The translations under genes and the position numbers were made by a program. Source: Bacillota bacterium (GTDB taxonomy: Bacteria > Bacillota > Clostridia > Christensenellales > SZUA-584). Taken from it: 64,000 nt of DNA. The stretch is from assembly GCA_023416745.1 (NCBI GenBank), contig JAEZHF010000089.1, positions 9,168-73,167 of the forward strand. Direction: 5' to 3'. The notes under the pieces were generated by a model, which saw only the letters and a list, made by a program, of their open reading frames with translations, searched no databases and was not told the DNA's origin. Below, piece by piece: positions 52,317 to 60,956 of this stretch (positions within the stretch are counted from its first letter, which is position 1; each line of letters opens with the position of its first letter).

Positions 52317-52456
52317 ATCGTCACACTCCTTTTATAAGTGCTATTTATCTACCATTATTATACATATTTTCTCGTCAAAAATCAACCGTATGATGTGACA
52401 TAGCCATTAGAAATACCAGTTACGCCGTATCCGTGCGTGTATGGCGCTTAACAGAA

Positions 52457-52485
52457 GGGGATGCTTCGCTGCGCTCAGCATGACA
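52457..52485. repeat. Short dispersed palindromic repeat
   Basis: GGGGATGCTTCGCTGCGCTC followed by AGCATGACA. The self-complementary TGCTTCGCTGCGCTCAGCA core is a type seen intergenically in many bacterial genomes; only one copy occurs in this window. Confidence 0.45.
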
Positions 52486-52595
52486 GAAGGCGTGGGATGT
52501 CGCAGGGAACGGCGAAAAGACGCGTGGTATTCAAAAATGCGGGAATAGCGTGACTATGGGCAAAAAGGGTAAACTGTGGTATGATAATGCCCGTT

Positions 52596-53945
52596 ATGAG
52601 AGTGATGGATAACGATACGGTATTTGCACCGGCCACGCCAAGCGGCGGCGCGATTGCGGTGATAAGGCTTTCAGGCCCGGATGCGCACGGCGTGCTGGGG
52701 CGCGTGTTTTCGCGCGGGATTGAAACGATGGCGCACGGCGTAATGGCACACGGCGATCTTCTCCGAGACGGGCAACGCATCGACGATGTGATGGCAGTGC
52801 GGTTCTTGGAGCCACGTTCGTATACAGGTGAAGACATGGCGGAAATATACTGCCATGGCGGCGTGGTGAGCCTGGCGGCGGCGACAGCGGCGATTGCGGG
52901 AAGCGGCGCACGGCTGGCCGAGCCGGGCGAGTTTACCCGGCGCGCGTTTCTGAACGGCAAGATGGATTTGTCCGCCGCGGGCGCGGTGATGGAGCTGATC
53001 GGCGCACAGTCCGCCGCGGGCGCACAGGCTGCGCTGCGCCAGCTCAAGGGCGGGCTGTTCGAGCGGATCGACAATATACAGCAGCGGCTGACGCGGGCGT
53101 TGGTGATCATCGAGGCGGGCATCGAATATCCGGAGGAGGATATTGAGGCGGATATCAAACGAGATGCGCTGTCGCTGCTTCAGAGCGCATTGCGCGACAT
53201 CGAAGAGATGGCGGCGACCTTCGCTTCGGGGCGGTTGCTGAGAGAAGGCTTAAGCGTGGTGATCGCCGGACGGCCCAACGTGGGCAAGTCGTCGCTGTTC
53301 AACATGCTGGTGGGCAGGGAGCGGGCCATCGTGACGGCGATACCCGGCACCACGCGTGACATGGTGGACGACTGCGTGATGTGCTCCGGCGTGCTGCTGC
53401 GATTCGTGGACACGGCGGGGCTGCGTGAGGACGCGGACGAGGTGGAAAAGATCGGCATCGGGCGCGCACGGGGAGCGGCACGGGACGCGGACGCGGTGCT
53501 GCTGGTGATTGACCGGTCAGTTGGTATCACGGACGAGGATCGGACAATATTTGAGACCTTGGAGAAAGAGCCGCTGATGGTATTGAACAAGGCCGACTTG
53601 CCGGGCAAAACCACGGTGGAGGAAGCCCGGGCGGTGTTTGGCTGCGACGTGGTGGAAGCGAGCGCCATGACGGGACAGGGGCGCGAGGAGATACTTGGCC
53701 GCATTCATGTGCCGGAAACGGGTGACACGGACGACGTGGTGGTGACGACGGAACGGCACCACGCGATACTGCAAGCGGCCGGAAACAGTCTGACAGCGGC
53801 GATGACCGCATTTGACACCGCGGATCTTGACTGCGTGACGATTGACATCAAGGAAGCGTGGGACACTCTGGGAGAGATCACCGGCGTGACAGCGACGGAG
53901 GAGATCATCCGCAGTATATTCGATACATTCTGTCTGGGGAAATGA
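52596..53945 (+). CDS. mnmE: tRNA modification GTPase MnmE
   Basis: I place the start at ATG 52596 (449 residues), close to an extended -10 box TGgTATGAT (52580-52585); ATG 52605 (MDNDTVFAPATPSGG) is the alternative. The formyl-THF-binding N-terminal domain is followed by the G domain (GRPNVGKSSLFNMLVG, the G2/G3 region DTAGLRE, and NKAD). The C-terminal end FCLGK is the conserved CxGK motif. With MnmG it makes the 5-aminomethyl-type modification of U34 in tRNAs. mnmG follows immediately. Confidence 0.96.
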   Translation: MRVMDNDTVFAPATPSGGAIAVIRLSGPDAHGVLGRVFSRGIETMAHGVMAHGDLLRDGQRIDDVMAVRFLEPRSYTGEDMAEIYCHGGVVSLAAATAAIAGSGARLAEPGEFTRRAFLNGKMDLSAAGAVMELIGAQSAAGAQAALRQLKGGLFERIDNIQQRLTRALVIIEAGIEYPEEDIEADIKRDALSLLQSALRDIEEMAATFASGRLLREGLSVVIAGRPNVGKSSLFNMLVGRERAIVTAIPGTTRDMVDDCVMCSGVLLRFVDTAGLREDADEVEKIGIGRARGAARDADAVLLVIDRSVGITDEDRTIFETLEKEPLMVLNKADLPGKTTVEEARAVFGCDVVEASAMTGQGREEILGRIHVPETGDTDDVVVTTERHHAILQAAGNSLTAAMTAFDTADLDCVTIDIKEAWDTLGEITGVTATEEIIRSIFDTFCLGK

Positions 53946-53946
53946 T

Positions 53947-55824
53947 ATGACGTATAACGGCGGAACATATGATGTGGTGGTGGTGGGCGCGGGCCACGCA
54001 GGCTGCGAGGCGGCGCTGGCGGCTGCGCGGATGGGGCAGCGGACGCTGCTGCTCACCATCAATCTGGACGGCATCGCGCTGATGGCGTGCAATCCGTCCA
54101 TCGGCGGCACAAGCAAGGGGCACTTGGTGCGCGAGATTGATGCTCTGGGCGGGCAGATGGGCCTCGTTGCGGACGCGGCGTACATGCAGCTCAAGATGCT
54201 GGGCACGTCCAAAGGGGCGGCGGTTCAGTCCATCCGCTCGCAGCAGGACAAGAAGAAGTATCAGCAGGTGATGAAGTGGACGCTGGAAGACACGGATAAC
54301 TTGCACATTGTGAGCGCAGAGGTAACGCACATTCACACGCATGGCGGGCGGGTTTCCGCCATCGAAACGCACCTTGGCGCGGTTTATGCCACAAGGGCCA
54401 TTGTGCTGTGCACCGGTGTGTACCTCAAAGGGCGCGTGATCATCGGTGAGTATACCGTGTCATCCGGGCCGGCGGGGCTGGCGCCTGCGGACAAGCTGGA
54501 TTTGACGGAGCTGGGTTTTCGTATGCAGAGGTTCAAGACGGGTACGCCTGCGCGGGTGGACGCGCGCAGTATCGATTTCTCCAAAACGGAGCCGCAGTAT
54601 GGCGACGAGCGACCGCAGTACCATTCGTTTATGACCAAGGACGCGCCGCGGAAGCAGACGCCCTGTTACCTGACATACACCAACGAACAGACGCACGAGA
54701 TCATCCGGCAGAACCTGCACCGCAGCCCGCTTTACAGCGGCGTGATCGAGGGAACGGGGCCGCGGTATTGCCCGTCCATCGAGGATAAGGTGGTCAAGTT
54801 TCCCGGGCGGGACCGGCATCAGATTTTCATCGAGCCGGAGGGGCACTATACGCACGAGATGTACATACAGGGCATGAGTTCATCGCTTCCCGAAGAGGTA
54901 CAGAAGATGATGTATCGCACCGTGCCGGGGCTGGAGAACGCGGTATTCATGCGCACGGCTTACGCCATCGAATACGACTGCATCGACCCGACGCAGCTGA
55001 AGCTGTCGCTGGAGGCCAAGGATTTACCGGGGCTGTTTTTCGCGGGGCAGATCAACGGCACGTCGGGGTACGAGGAGGCGGCGGCGCAAGGCGTGGTAGC
55101 AGGCATCAATGCAGCGCAGTATGTCAAGGGCGAGGAGCCGCTGGTGCTCGGCCGGAGTGACGCGTACGCGGGGGTGCTGATCGACGATTTGGTGACCAAG
55201 GGGACACGGGAGCCGTATCGCATGATGACCGCAAGGGCGGAGTACCGGCTGCTGCTGCGGCAGGATAACGCGGACGCGCGTTTGACGCAGATGGGGCGGC
55301 GCGTGGGGTTGGTGACGGATGAGCGCTATGACGCGTTTATGCGTAAGCGTGAAGCGGTAGAGGCGGAGAAGGCACGACTGGCTATGTGCAATGTGGATAT
55401 AGATAGAGCGAATATAGTGCTGGCAGCGAAGGGGCAGCCGGTATTGTCCGCGCCGATAAAGGCAGCGACGCTGCTGACACGGCAGGGCATGGGGTACGCT
55501 GATCTCAAGGACATCTGCGGAGCGGACGCCGAAGAGGATGTGGCGCTGTGCGTGGAGACGGAGATACGCTACGCGGGCTACATCGGCAAGCAGCAGCGGC
55601 AGGTGGATCGCTATGCTTCGATGGAAAGGAAGAAGCTGCCGGAGGGCTTTGACTACCGCGAGATAAAGGGGCTGAGGCTGGAGGCGGCGGCCAAGCTGAC
55701 CGCTGCGCGCCCTGAGACGCTGGGGCAGGCGATGCGCATATCCGGCGTGTCACCCGCGGACATCTCGGTATTGACGGTTTTCTTCAGCACGTATGGGAAG
55801 CAGAGTAAAGGTCAAGGGCTGTAG
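53947..55824 (+). CDS. mnmG: tRNA uridine-5-carboxymethylaminomethyl modification enzyme MnmG
   Basis: The 625-residue FAD protein begins with the dinucleotide fold VVVVGAGHAGCEAALAAARMG. It has the family blocks CNPSIGGTSKGHLVREIDALGGQMG, GTYLKG-like GVYLKG, FKTGTPARVD and SGYEEAAAQG, and a C-terminal helical domain (SGVSPADISVL). It is 1 base after mnmE and forms the MnmEG complex. rsmG, which often follows, is absent here; an accessory gene follows instead. Confidence 0.97.
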   Translation: MTYNGGTYDVVVVGAGHAGCEAALAAARMGQRTLLLTINLDGIALMACNPSIGGTSKGHLVREIDALGGQMGLVADAAYMQLKMLGTSKGAAVQSIRSQQDKKKYQQVMKWTLEDTDNLHIVSAEVTHIHTHGGRVSAIETHLGAVYATRAIVLCTGVYLKGRVIIGEYTVSSGPAGLAPADKLDLTELGFRMQRFKTGTPARVDARSIDFSKTEPQYGDERPQYHSFMTKDAPRKQTPCYLTYTNEQTHEIIRQNLHRSPLYSGVIEGTGPRYCPSIEDKVVKFPGRDRHQIFIEPEGHYTHEMYIQGMSSSLPEEVQKMMYRTVPGLENAVFMRTAYAIEYDCIDPTQLKLSLEAKDLPGLFFAGQINGTSGYEEAAAQGVVAGINAAQYVKGEEPLVLGRSDAYAGVLIDDLVTKGTREPYRMMTARAEYRLLLRQDNADARLTQMGRRVGLVTDERYDAFMRKREAVEAEKARLAMCNVDIDRANIVLAAKGQPVLSAPIKAATLLTRQGMGYADLKDICGADAEEDVALCVETEIRYAGYIGKQQRQVDRYASMERKKLPEGFDYREIKGLRLEAAAKLTAARPETLGQAMRISGVSPADISVLTVFFSTYGKQSKGQGL

Positions 55825-55844
55825 GGCTTAGGGCAAGGACAAGG

Positions 55845-55895
55845 CCGCGGGGCGCTGCCCCGCACCCCGTTACTTTTTAGAAAAGTAACAAAACA
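55845..55895. repeat. Dispersed two-hairpin repeat, copy D
   Basis: GCGGGGC-GCT-GCCCCGC (55847-55863), ACCC spacer, then GTTACTTTTTAGAAAAGTAAC with the last base trimmed here (55869-55889), followed by AAAAC. It has the same order and spacing as copy A at 43228-43278, including the AAGG(A/T)CAAG lead. Confidence 0.75.
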
Positions 55896-55949
55896 AGTGT
55901 CTACAATTTTGAGTGGGTTAACATACGTAAGGTGAAATATCAGGAGGCG

Positions 55950-56002
55950 GGAATCCCTCTCTCAGTCACCTTCGGCGACAGCTCCCTCGTCTGAGGGAGC
56001 CT
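55950..56002. repeat. Second type of dispersed hairpin repeat
   Basis: GGAATCCCTCTCTCAGTCAC, then CTTCGGCGACA and the hairpin GCTCCCTC-GTCT-GAGGGAGC (55981-56000). The CAGTCACC...GACAGCTCCCTC pattern is a type found many times in gut Clostridia. It is the only copy in this window and lies 34 bases before the fusion gene. Confidence 0.6.
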
Positions 56003-56035
56003 TTAATAGGCATTTTTATATGAAGGGGTGTAATC

Positions 56036-56872
56036 ATGGGGGAGCATAATTCCGCGGTTTTTGAAGCAAGCGAAATTCTGACTTTGCATTTGGCGCCTTT
56101 TGTTGCAGACACGTTAAGAAAGGAGATCGGCGAGGTTTGGTGGAGGCAGGCCTATGAAACTTGTTTTTCGCGAGACCAAAAGTTGGCCGGAAAGAATACT
56201 CATCAGGACAGAATTAATGGACTGGATTTTATGCGGTGCAAAAAGTTGGTGGATGACTACTGGGAGCGATTTTTTCGTTTGAATTTGCCGGGGCGTTTCA
56301 GAAACAATCTTAAGATGACATATGAAATATACAATAGAGCGAAGCATGAATACAATCAGTCGGATATGCCGGAATCGGAGGCAATTCAGTGCATATCAAC
56401 AATGTGCTTGGTGTTGGAAGATATCAACAAGCATGATGCAGCGTTGGAGTTAAAACGGCTGTTGTTCTTTCCGACGAAAAAGCAGGCAGTCATCTCGTCA
56501 GTGCCCAGAGAACCCAAACTAAAGAATCATGAAAAAGCAAGCGGATTCACGGATGAAGTAATTGAAAAAGCTAATTCTGTGAAGGCTGGAGAAATAGCAA
56601 CCTATGCGGACTTATCGCAAATCTTAAAGGGAAAAGGGATAAAGTCATATTCTCAGACAATAGCGACGATTATTAAAAACAACTCTGACAGGATAGAGGC
56701 TTGTCACCGTATTGTCGGTAAGAGCGGTGAGATTAAGACGCAGGGGAAATATAATAACACGGCGTATAGCCAGGCGGAGCTGCTAAGAAGGGAGGGAGTT
56801 GCTGTGAATGTTCGGAACGGAAAAGAATATGCGGATGTGAAAAAAAGAAAGTGGCATGATATGGAGATATAA
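56036..56872 (+). CDS. Swt1-like HEPN domain fused to an MGMT/ATL-like domain
   Basis: 278 residues. Residues 10-135 fit a Swt1-like HEPN: LAPFVADTLRKEIGEVWWRQ, the helix ending RFRNNL, then IYNRAKHEYNQSDMPESEAI, where an RN-x3-H motif would be expected but Arg is replaced by Tyr (Tyr99-Asn100, His104). A short linker leads to an alkyltransferase-like domain (about 170-260): FTDEVIEKANSVKAGEIATY, a helix-turn-helix part TIATIIKNNSDRIEACHRIV with Cys223 at the alkyl-acceptor position (ACHR instead of PCHR), and LLRREGVAVN. Lower GC than both neighbours. Function unknown; DNA-damage sensing or defence is a reasonable guess. Confidence 0.6.
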   Translation: MGEHNSAVFEASEILTLHLAPFVADTLRKEIGEVWWRQAYETCFSRDQKLAGKNTHQDRINGLDFMRCKKLVDDYWERFFRLNLPGRFRNNLKMTYEIYNRAKHEYNQSDMPESEAIQCISTMCLVLEDINKHDAALELKRLLFFPTKKQAVISSVPREPKLKNHEKASGFTDEVIEKANSVKAGEIATYADLSQILKGKGIKSYSQTIATIIKNNSDRIEACHRIVGKSGEIKTQGKYNNTAYSQAELLRREGVAVNVRNGKEYADVKKRKWHDMEI

Positions 56873-56907
56873 GTTTAATACGACAATGAAAATTGCATTT
56901 CTCTGGT

Positions 56908-56964
56908 GGGATTCCAAAGGGTCTTCACCCTTTGGCGGTGGCTTGGAGGCAGAGCCTCAAAGGT
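56908..56964. repeat. Dispersed hairpin repeat, copy C (related, inverted)
   Basis: CCAAAGGG-TCTTCA-CCCTTTGG (56914-56935), a spacer and GAGGCAGAGCCTC (56946-56958). It has the same two-hairpin order as copies A, B and D when read on the minus strand, but the larger hairpin differs in sequence. Confidence 0.55.
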
Positions 56965-56995
56965 CGGATAATTTTAAATGTGATTTTCACACATG

Positions 56996-57023
56996 TTTAA
57001 GAAGCGCAAAGTGATATTATAAT
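56996..57023 (+). promoter_or_regulatory. Promoter of tilS, predicted near-leaderless
   Basis: TTTAAG (56996-57001), a 16-base spacer and TATAAT (57018-57023), 10 bases before the ATG at 57034. Confidence 0.5.
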
Positions 57024-57033
57024 AAAGGTATAT

Positions 57034-58365
57034 ATGGAACAGCGTGTGGCGCAAAAACTGCATGATTTGGGCGTGAAAGCGGGCGAGACGGTGGGCGTCG
57101 CGGTTTCGGGCGGCGTGGATTCGATGGCGCTGCTCAATGCCTTGTGCAATTTGCGCGCGCAACTGAACATAATAATAGTAGCTTTTCATATGGAGCACGG
57201 CATTCGTGGGCAGGCGTCGGTGGACGACATGCGGTTTGTGATGCGCGAGTGCGAAAAGCGAAACGTGGAGTGTGGGGTTAGGCGCGCAGACGTGCCGGGA
57301 ATCGCGGCGGCGGAAAAGCTTTCGGTGGAGACAGCCGCAAGGCAGGTGCGGTATGCGTTTCTGGATGCGCAGGCAGCGGACTGGATCGCGATGGCGCATC
57401 AGCGGGACGATGTGGCTGAAACGGTGCTGATGAACCTGTTGCGGGGAAGCGGGCTGGCGGGGCTTTGCGGCATACCTGAAAAGAGGGGCCGCTATATCAG
57501 GCCGCTGCTGGGCATTTCCCGCGCGGAGATCGAAGCGTACGCGGTGGAAAACGGGGTCTCATTTGTGTGGGACGCATCCAACGACGAGACGGATTACACG
57601 CGCAACTATATACGCAACGAGATTATGCCGCGGCTCCCGCGGGTGAACGCGCAGGCGGCGGCGCACATCGCGCAAGCGGCGGTGCGGCTGGCGGAGGATG
57701 AGGCGGCGCTGGAGATGTGGGCGGCGGATGCGGACTGTATTGAGGAGAAAGAGGATGGCGTTTATATACGGCTGGACAGGCTGGCAGAGCTGCCGGAAGC
57801 GGTCAAAAAACGCGTGGTTAGGCTGGCGTTTCAGGCTCGGTTCGGCCTTTGCGATGTGGAAAGCAAGCATGTTCGGGATATACTGGCGCTGGCGCAAACC
57901 GGGGAGTCGGGCAAGCGGCTGGACGTGGGAAACGGGCTGACAGCCGCGAATATATACGGAAAAATGATGATTGGCAGAATCAAGGAAAAGGCGTATAATG
58001 ATGATTCAGTCAGCTTTTTTGGCCCGGGACGGTACCAAATCGGAAATACCGTATTTGTGTGCAGTGAGTGCGAGACCCCGGAATTTGGGAGCGGCGCGGA
58101 GTATTTTGACGCCGATTTGCTGACGAATGCGGTACTCCGGTATCGGAAGGAGGGCGACCGCATCATGCCGCTGGGCATGAGCGGGACGAAGCGACTGTCT
58201 GATTACCTGTCCGACAGGAAGGTGCCGCTGCACCAGCGGGACGACATGGTGGTGTTGGCAGCGGACAATGATGTGCTGTGGGCCGTGGGTGCGGGCGTGT
58301 CTGAGAAATCGAAAATAAAGCCGGGCAGCCGGATAATTAAGATAGAGTATGGGGAGAAACATTAA
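57034..58365 (+). CDS. tilS: tRNA(Ile)-lysidine synthetase
   Basis: The 443-residue protein has the PP-loop VAVSGGVDSMALLNAL near residue 22, the segment AFHMEHGIRG and the AHQRDDVAETVLMNLLRGSGL block that defines TilS. The C-terminal TilS domain includes YRKEGDRIMPLGMSGTKRLS. It converts C34 of the minor tRNA-Ile to lysidine, an essential step. hpt follows 2 bases later, as in many Firmicutes. Confidence 0.96.
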   Translation: MEQRVAQKLHDLGVKAGETVGVAVSGGVDSMALLNALCNLRAQLNIIIVAFHMEHGIRGQASVDDMRFVMRECEKRNVECGVRRADVPGIAAAEKLSVETAARQVRYAFLDAQAADWIAMAHQRDDVAETVLMNLLRGSGLAGLCGIPEKRGRYIRPLLGISRAEIEAYAVENGVSFVWDASNDETDYTRNYIRNEIMPRLPRVNAQAAAHIAQAAVRLAEDEAALEMWAADADCIEEKEDGVYIRLDRLAELPEAVKKRVVRLAFQARFGLCDVESKHVRDILALAQTGESGKRLDVGNGLTAANIYGKMMIGRIKEKAYNDDSVSFFGPGRYQIGNTVFVCSECETPEFGSGAEYFDADLLTNAVLRYRKEGDRIMPLGMSGTKRLSDYLSDRKVPLHQRDDMVVLAADNDVLWAVGAGVSEKSKIKPGSRIIKIEYGEKH

Positions 58366-58367
58366 AG

Positions 58368-58910
58368 ATGCATAACGATATTTTACGGGTGCTGTATTCC
58401 GAGGAGCAGCTTAAAGCGCGCGTATCGGAGCTGGCGGCACAGATTCGCAAGGATTTTGCGGGCAAGGACTTTCTGACGGTGGGCGTGCTGCGCGGTGCGG
58501 TCATGTTTTACGCTGATCTGGTACGGGAGCTGGATATACCGCTCAGCATGAACTTCATGGCCGTTTCCAGCTACGGTACAGCGACGCGGTCGTCCGGCGC
58601 GGTGCGCATCCAGTACGACCTGGAGGAAGACATCGCGGGGCGCAATGTGCTGGTCGTGGAGGACATCGTGGATTCAGGGCTGACGCTGCAGTACTTGACC
58701 AAGACGCTGCGCTCGCGCAACCCGGCTTCGCTGAAGACCTGCTGCCTGTTCGACAAACCCTCGCGCCGCACCGTAGATTTTACGCCGGACTATGTGGGCT
58801 TTGAGGTGCCCGACGTTTTCATCGTGGGGTACGGGCTCGATTACGGTGAAAAGTATCGGAACTTGAAGTATATCGGCGAACTGAAATCCTGCATCTATTG
58901 CGGTGAATAA
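58368..58910 (+). CDS. hpt: Hypoxanthine phosphoribosyltransferase
   Basis: The 180-residue protein has the flexible loop region LSMNFMAVSSYGTATRSSG (by position near 62), the PRPP loop VLVVEDIVDSGLTL near residue 92 and the base-binding VGFEVPDVFIVGYGLDYGE near residue 145. It salvages hypoxanthine (and guanine) to IMP and GMP. The tilS-hpt-ftsH order is the classical Firmicute arrangement. Confidence 0.96.
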   Translation: MHNDILRVLYSEEQLKARVSELAAQIRKDFAGKDFLTVGVLRGAVMFYADLVRELDIPLSMNFMAVSSYGTATRSSGAVRIQYDLEEDIAGRNVLVVEDIVDSGLTLQYLTKTLRSRNPASLKTCCLFDKPSRRTVDFTPDYVGFEVPDVFIVGYGLDYGEKYRNLKYIGELKSCIYCGE

Positions 58911-58939
58911 TTGTTTAAACATCGTTCATATATGGTCAA

Positions 58940-58968
58940 TTGAAATGCACATATTGATATGATAGAAT
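58940..58968 (+). promoter_or_regulatory. Promoter of ftsH
   Basis: TTGAAA (58940-58945), a 17-base spacer and TAGAAT (58963-58968) give ftsH its own start in addition to read-through from hpt. Confidence 0.65.
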
Positions 58969-59007
58969 GTCAGACAAGGTAAAATTGTTAATAAGGAGGA
59001 CAGCATT

Positions 59008-60915
59008 TTGAAAAAATCAGCACGTGGGCCGCTGATCTATATAGTCGGCATCGCTCTTGTGTTGCTGCTGATACAACTGCTGACCGTGACGCCGCAGGCG
59101 GACACGCGCGAGCTTAAATACGACGAGTTTTTATCGCTCGTTAAGGATAAACAAATCTCGCAAGTTGAACTGATTGGCAACGATCTATATGCGCTCAAAA
59201 CGAGCACCGAAATCAATATCGAAAAGTTTCCGGCAGAATATGACTACTACGTTTTTGTACAGTCCGTTGATCTGTTGACGGCGGATTTGAAGGCGATCAC
59301 CGGCGCGGCGGACTCTTCGGGGTATGGATTCAGGTTTACATACACCCCGGTGCCGGCGCCGTCGTTTTTAGAGGCGCTGCTGCCGTATCTGATACCCGTC
59401 GGGCTGCTGCTGGTGCTGTTCTACTTCATCATGAGGCAGCAGCAGGGCAGCGGCAACAAGGCGTTATCGTTCGGTAAGTCCCGCGCACGCATGACGGTGG
59501 GCGGCGACAAAAACCGCAAGACGTTTGCGGACGTGGCGGGAGCGGACGAGGAAAAGGCCGAGCTGGCGGAGATCGTGGATTTCTTAAAGAATCCCAAGCG
59601 GTTTATAGACCTTGGCGCGCGCATTCCCAAGGGCGTGCTGCTGGTGGGGCCTCCGGGCGGTGGCAAAACGCTGCTGGCTAAGGCTGTGGCGGGTGAGGCC
59701 GGCGTGCCGTTCTTCTCGATCAGCGGTTCCGATTTTGTTGAGATGTTCGTGGGCGTGGGCGCTTCGCGTGTGCGCGACATGTTTGAGAACGCCAAGAAAA
59801 ACTCGCCGTGCATACTGTTCATCGATGAAATTGACGCGGTGGGACGCCAGCGGGGCAGCGGCCTCGGCGGCGGCCACGACGAGCGCGAACAGACGCTCAA
59901 CCAGCTGCTGGTGGAGATGGACGGCTTCCAGACCAACGAGGGTATCATCATACTGGCGGCGACCAACCGCAAGGACATACTGGACCCGGCGCTGCTGCGG
60001 CCTGGCCGTTTCGACAGGCAAATTGTCGTCAGCTATCCGGATGTGAAGGGGCGCGAAGAGATACTGCGCGTGCATGCCAAGGGTAAACCGCTGGATGACC
60101 TGGTGGACCTCAAGGTGCTGGCGAAGAGGACCCCCGGATTCATCGGTGCGGATCTGGAGAACGTGCTGAACGAGGCGGCGATACTGACCGCGCGCGGCAA
60201 GAAGAACAAGATCGGCATGACGGAGATCGAGGAAGCGATCACCCGTGTGATTGCCGGACCTGAAAAGAAGTCCCGCGTGATCACCGAGAAGGACAAACGG
60301 TGTACGGCGTACCATGAGGTGGGGCATGCGATTTGCGCCAAAGCGCAGCCCGAGTGCGATCCGGTTCATGAGGTGTCCATTATTCCGCGCGGCATGGCGG
60401 CGGGTTATACGATGACGCTGCCGGAAGACGATTCGCATCACGTGTTTAAGAGCAAGCTGCTGGCCGACCTGACGATGACTCTGGGCGGACGCGCGGCAGA
60501 GCTGCTGGTGCTGTCCGATGTGAGCACCGGGGCCATCAGCGATTTGCAGCATGCGACGGATATCGCACGCAACATGGTTGTGAAGTTTGGCATGAGCGAT
60601 GAGATTGGACCGATATTTTTGGGCAGCAGCCAGGAATTGTTTTTGGGCAAGGAGATCGGGCATACCAAAACATATTCGGAGGAGTTGGCCTACAGGGTGG
60701 ACGTTGAAGTCAAACGGCTGCTGGATAACGCATTTCTGAAAGCGCAGGATATTCTGAAAAAGAATATTGAGCTGCTGCACAAGGTGACGGCAGTGCTCAT
60801 TGAGCGCGAGAAGATTGACGGGGATGAGTTTGAGAAGCTGTGGAACGGTGAAGACCTGCCCCCGCTGCCCGACAGCGGCGGTCCGGCGGGAATGCCCGCG
60901 CAGGCACCGGCATAA
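59008..60915 (+). CDS. ftsH: ATP-dependent zinc metalloprotease FtsH
   Basis: TTG start with AAGGAGG 8 bases upstream; 635 residues. Membrane helices lie near residues 8-26 and 115-135 around a short extracytoplasmic domain. The AAA+ module has Walker A GPPGGGKTLLAKA, Walker B ILFIDEIDAVG and the SRH block TNRKDILDPALLRPGRFD. The zinc site HEVGHA is near residue 430, with the third ligand in the Asp of DLQHATDIA. It degrades membrane and unstable cytosolic proteins. A Pro/Gly-rich tail ends it. Confidence 0.97.
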   Translation: MKKSARGPLIYIVGIALVLLLIQLLTVTPQADTRELKYDEFLSLVKDKQISQVELIGNDLYALKTSTEINIEKFPAEYDYYVFVQSVDLLTADLKAITGAADSSGYGFRFTYTPVPAPSFLEALLPYLIPVGLLLVLFYFIMRQQQGSGNKALSFGKSRARMTVGGDKNRKTFADVAGADEEKAELAEIVDFLKNPKRFIDLGARIPKGVLLVGPPGGGKTLLAKAVAGEAGVPFFSISGSDFVEMFVGVGASRVRDMFENAKKNSPCILFIDEIDAVGRQRGSGLGGGHDEREQTLNQLLVEMDGFQTNEGIIILAATNRKDILDPALLRPGRFDRQIVVSYPDVKGREEILRVHAKGKPLDDLVDLKVLAKRTPGFIGADLENVLNEAAILTARGKKNKIGMTEIEEAITRVIAGPEKKSRVITEKDKRCTAYHEVGHAICAKAQPECDPVHEVSIIPRGMAAGYTMTLPEDDSHHVFKSKLLADLTMTLGGRAAELLVLSDVSTGAISDLQHATDIARNMVVKFGMSDEIGPIFLGSSQELFLGKEIGHTKTYSEELAYRVDVEVKRLLDNAFLKAQDILKKNIELLHKVTAVLIEREKIDGDEFEKLWNGEDLPPLPDSGGPAGMPAQAPA

Positions 60916-60929
60916 AGAAAGCAAAGACT

Positions 60930-60956
60930 AAAGGCTGCCCTTATGGACAGCCTTTT
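60930..60956 (+). terminator. Terminator of ftsH
   Basis: AAAGGCTG and CAGCCTTT pair over a 10-base loop, then TT. Confidence 0.8.

Larger units (their letters stand above)
51378..52413. mobile_element. 1,020-bp insertion with terminal inverted repeats and target duplication
   Basis: GGCTATGTCACA (51386-51397) and TGTGACATAGCC (52394-52405) are perfect 12-base terminal inverted repeats. The 8 bases ATTAGAAA occur immediately outside both ends (51378-51385 and 52406-52413), a perfect target-site duplication. Inside there is no transposase. Instead there are two frameshifted genes on the minus strand and a hairpin (51426-51449). The interior is AT-richer than the flanks. It behaves like a non-autonomous (MITE-like) element with cargo; 8-base duplications are made by several IS families, so the parent transposase is not identified. 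Confidence 0.85.
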
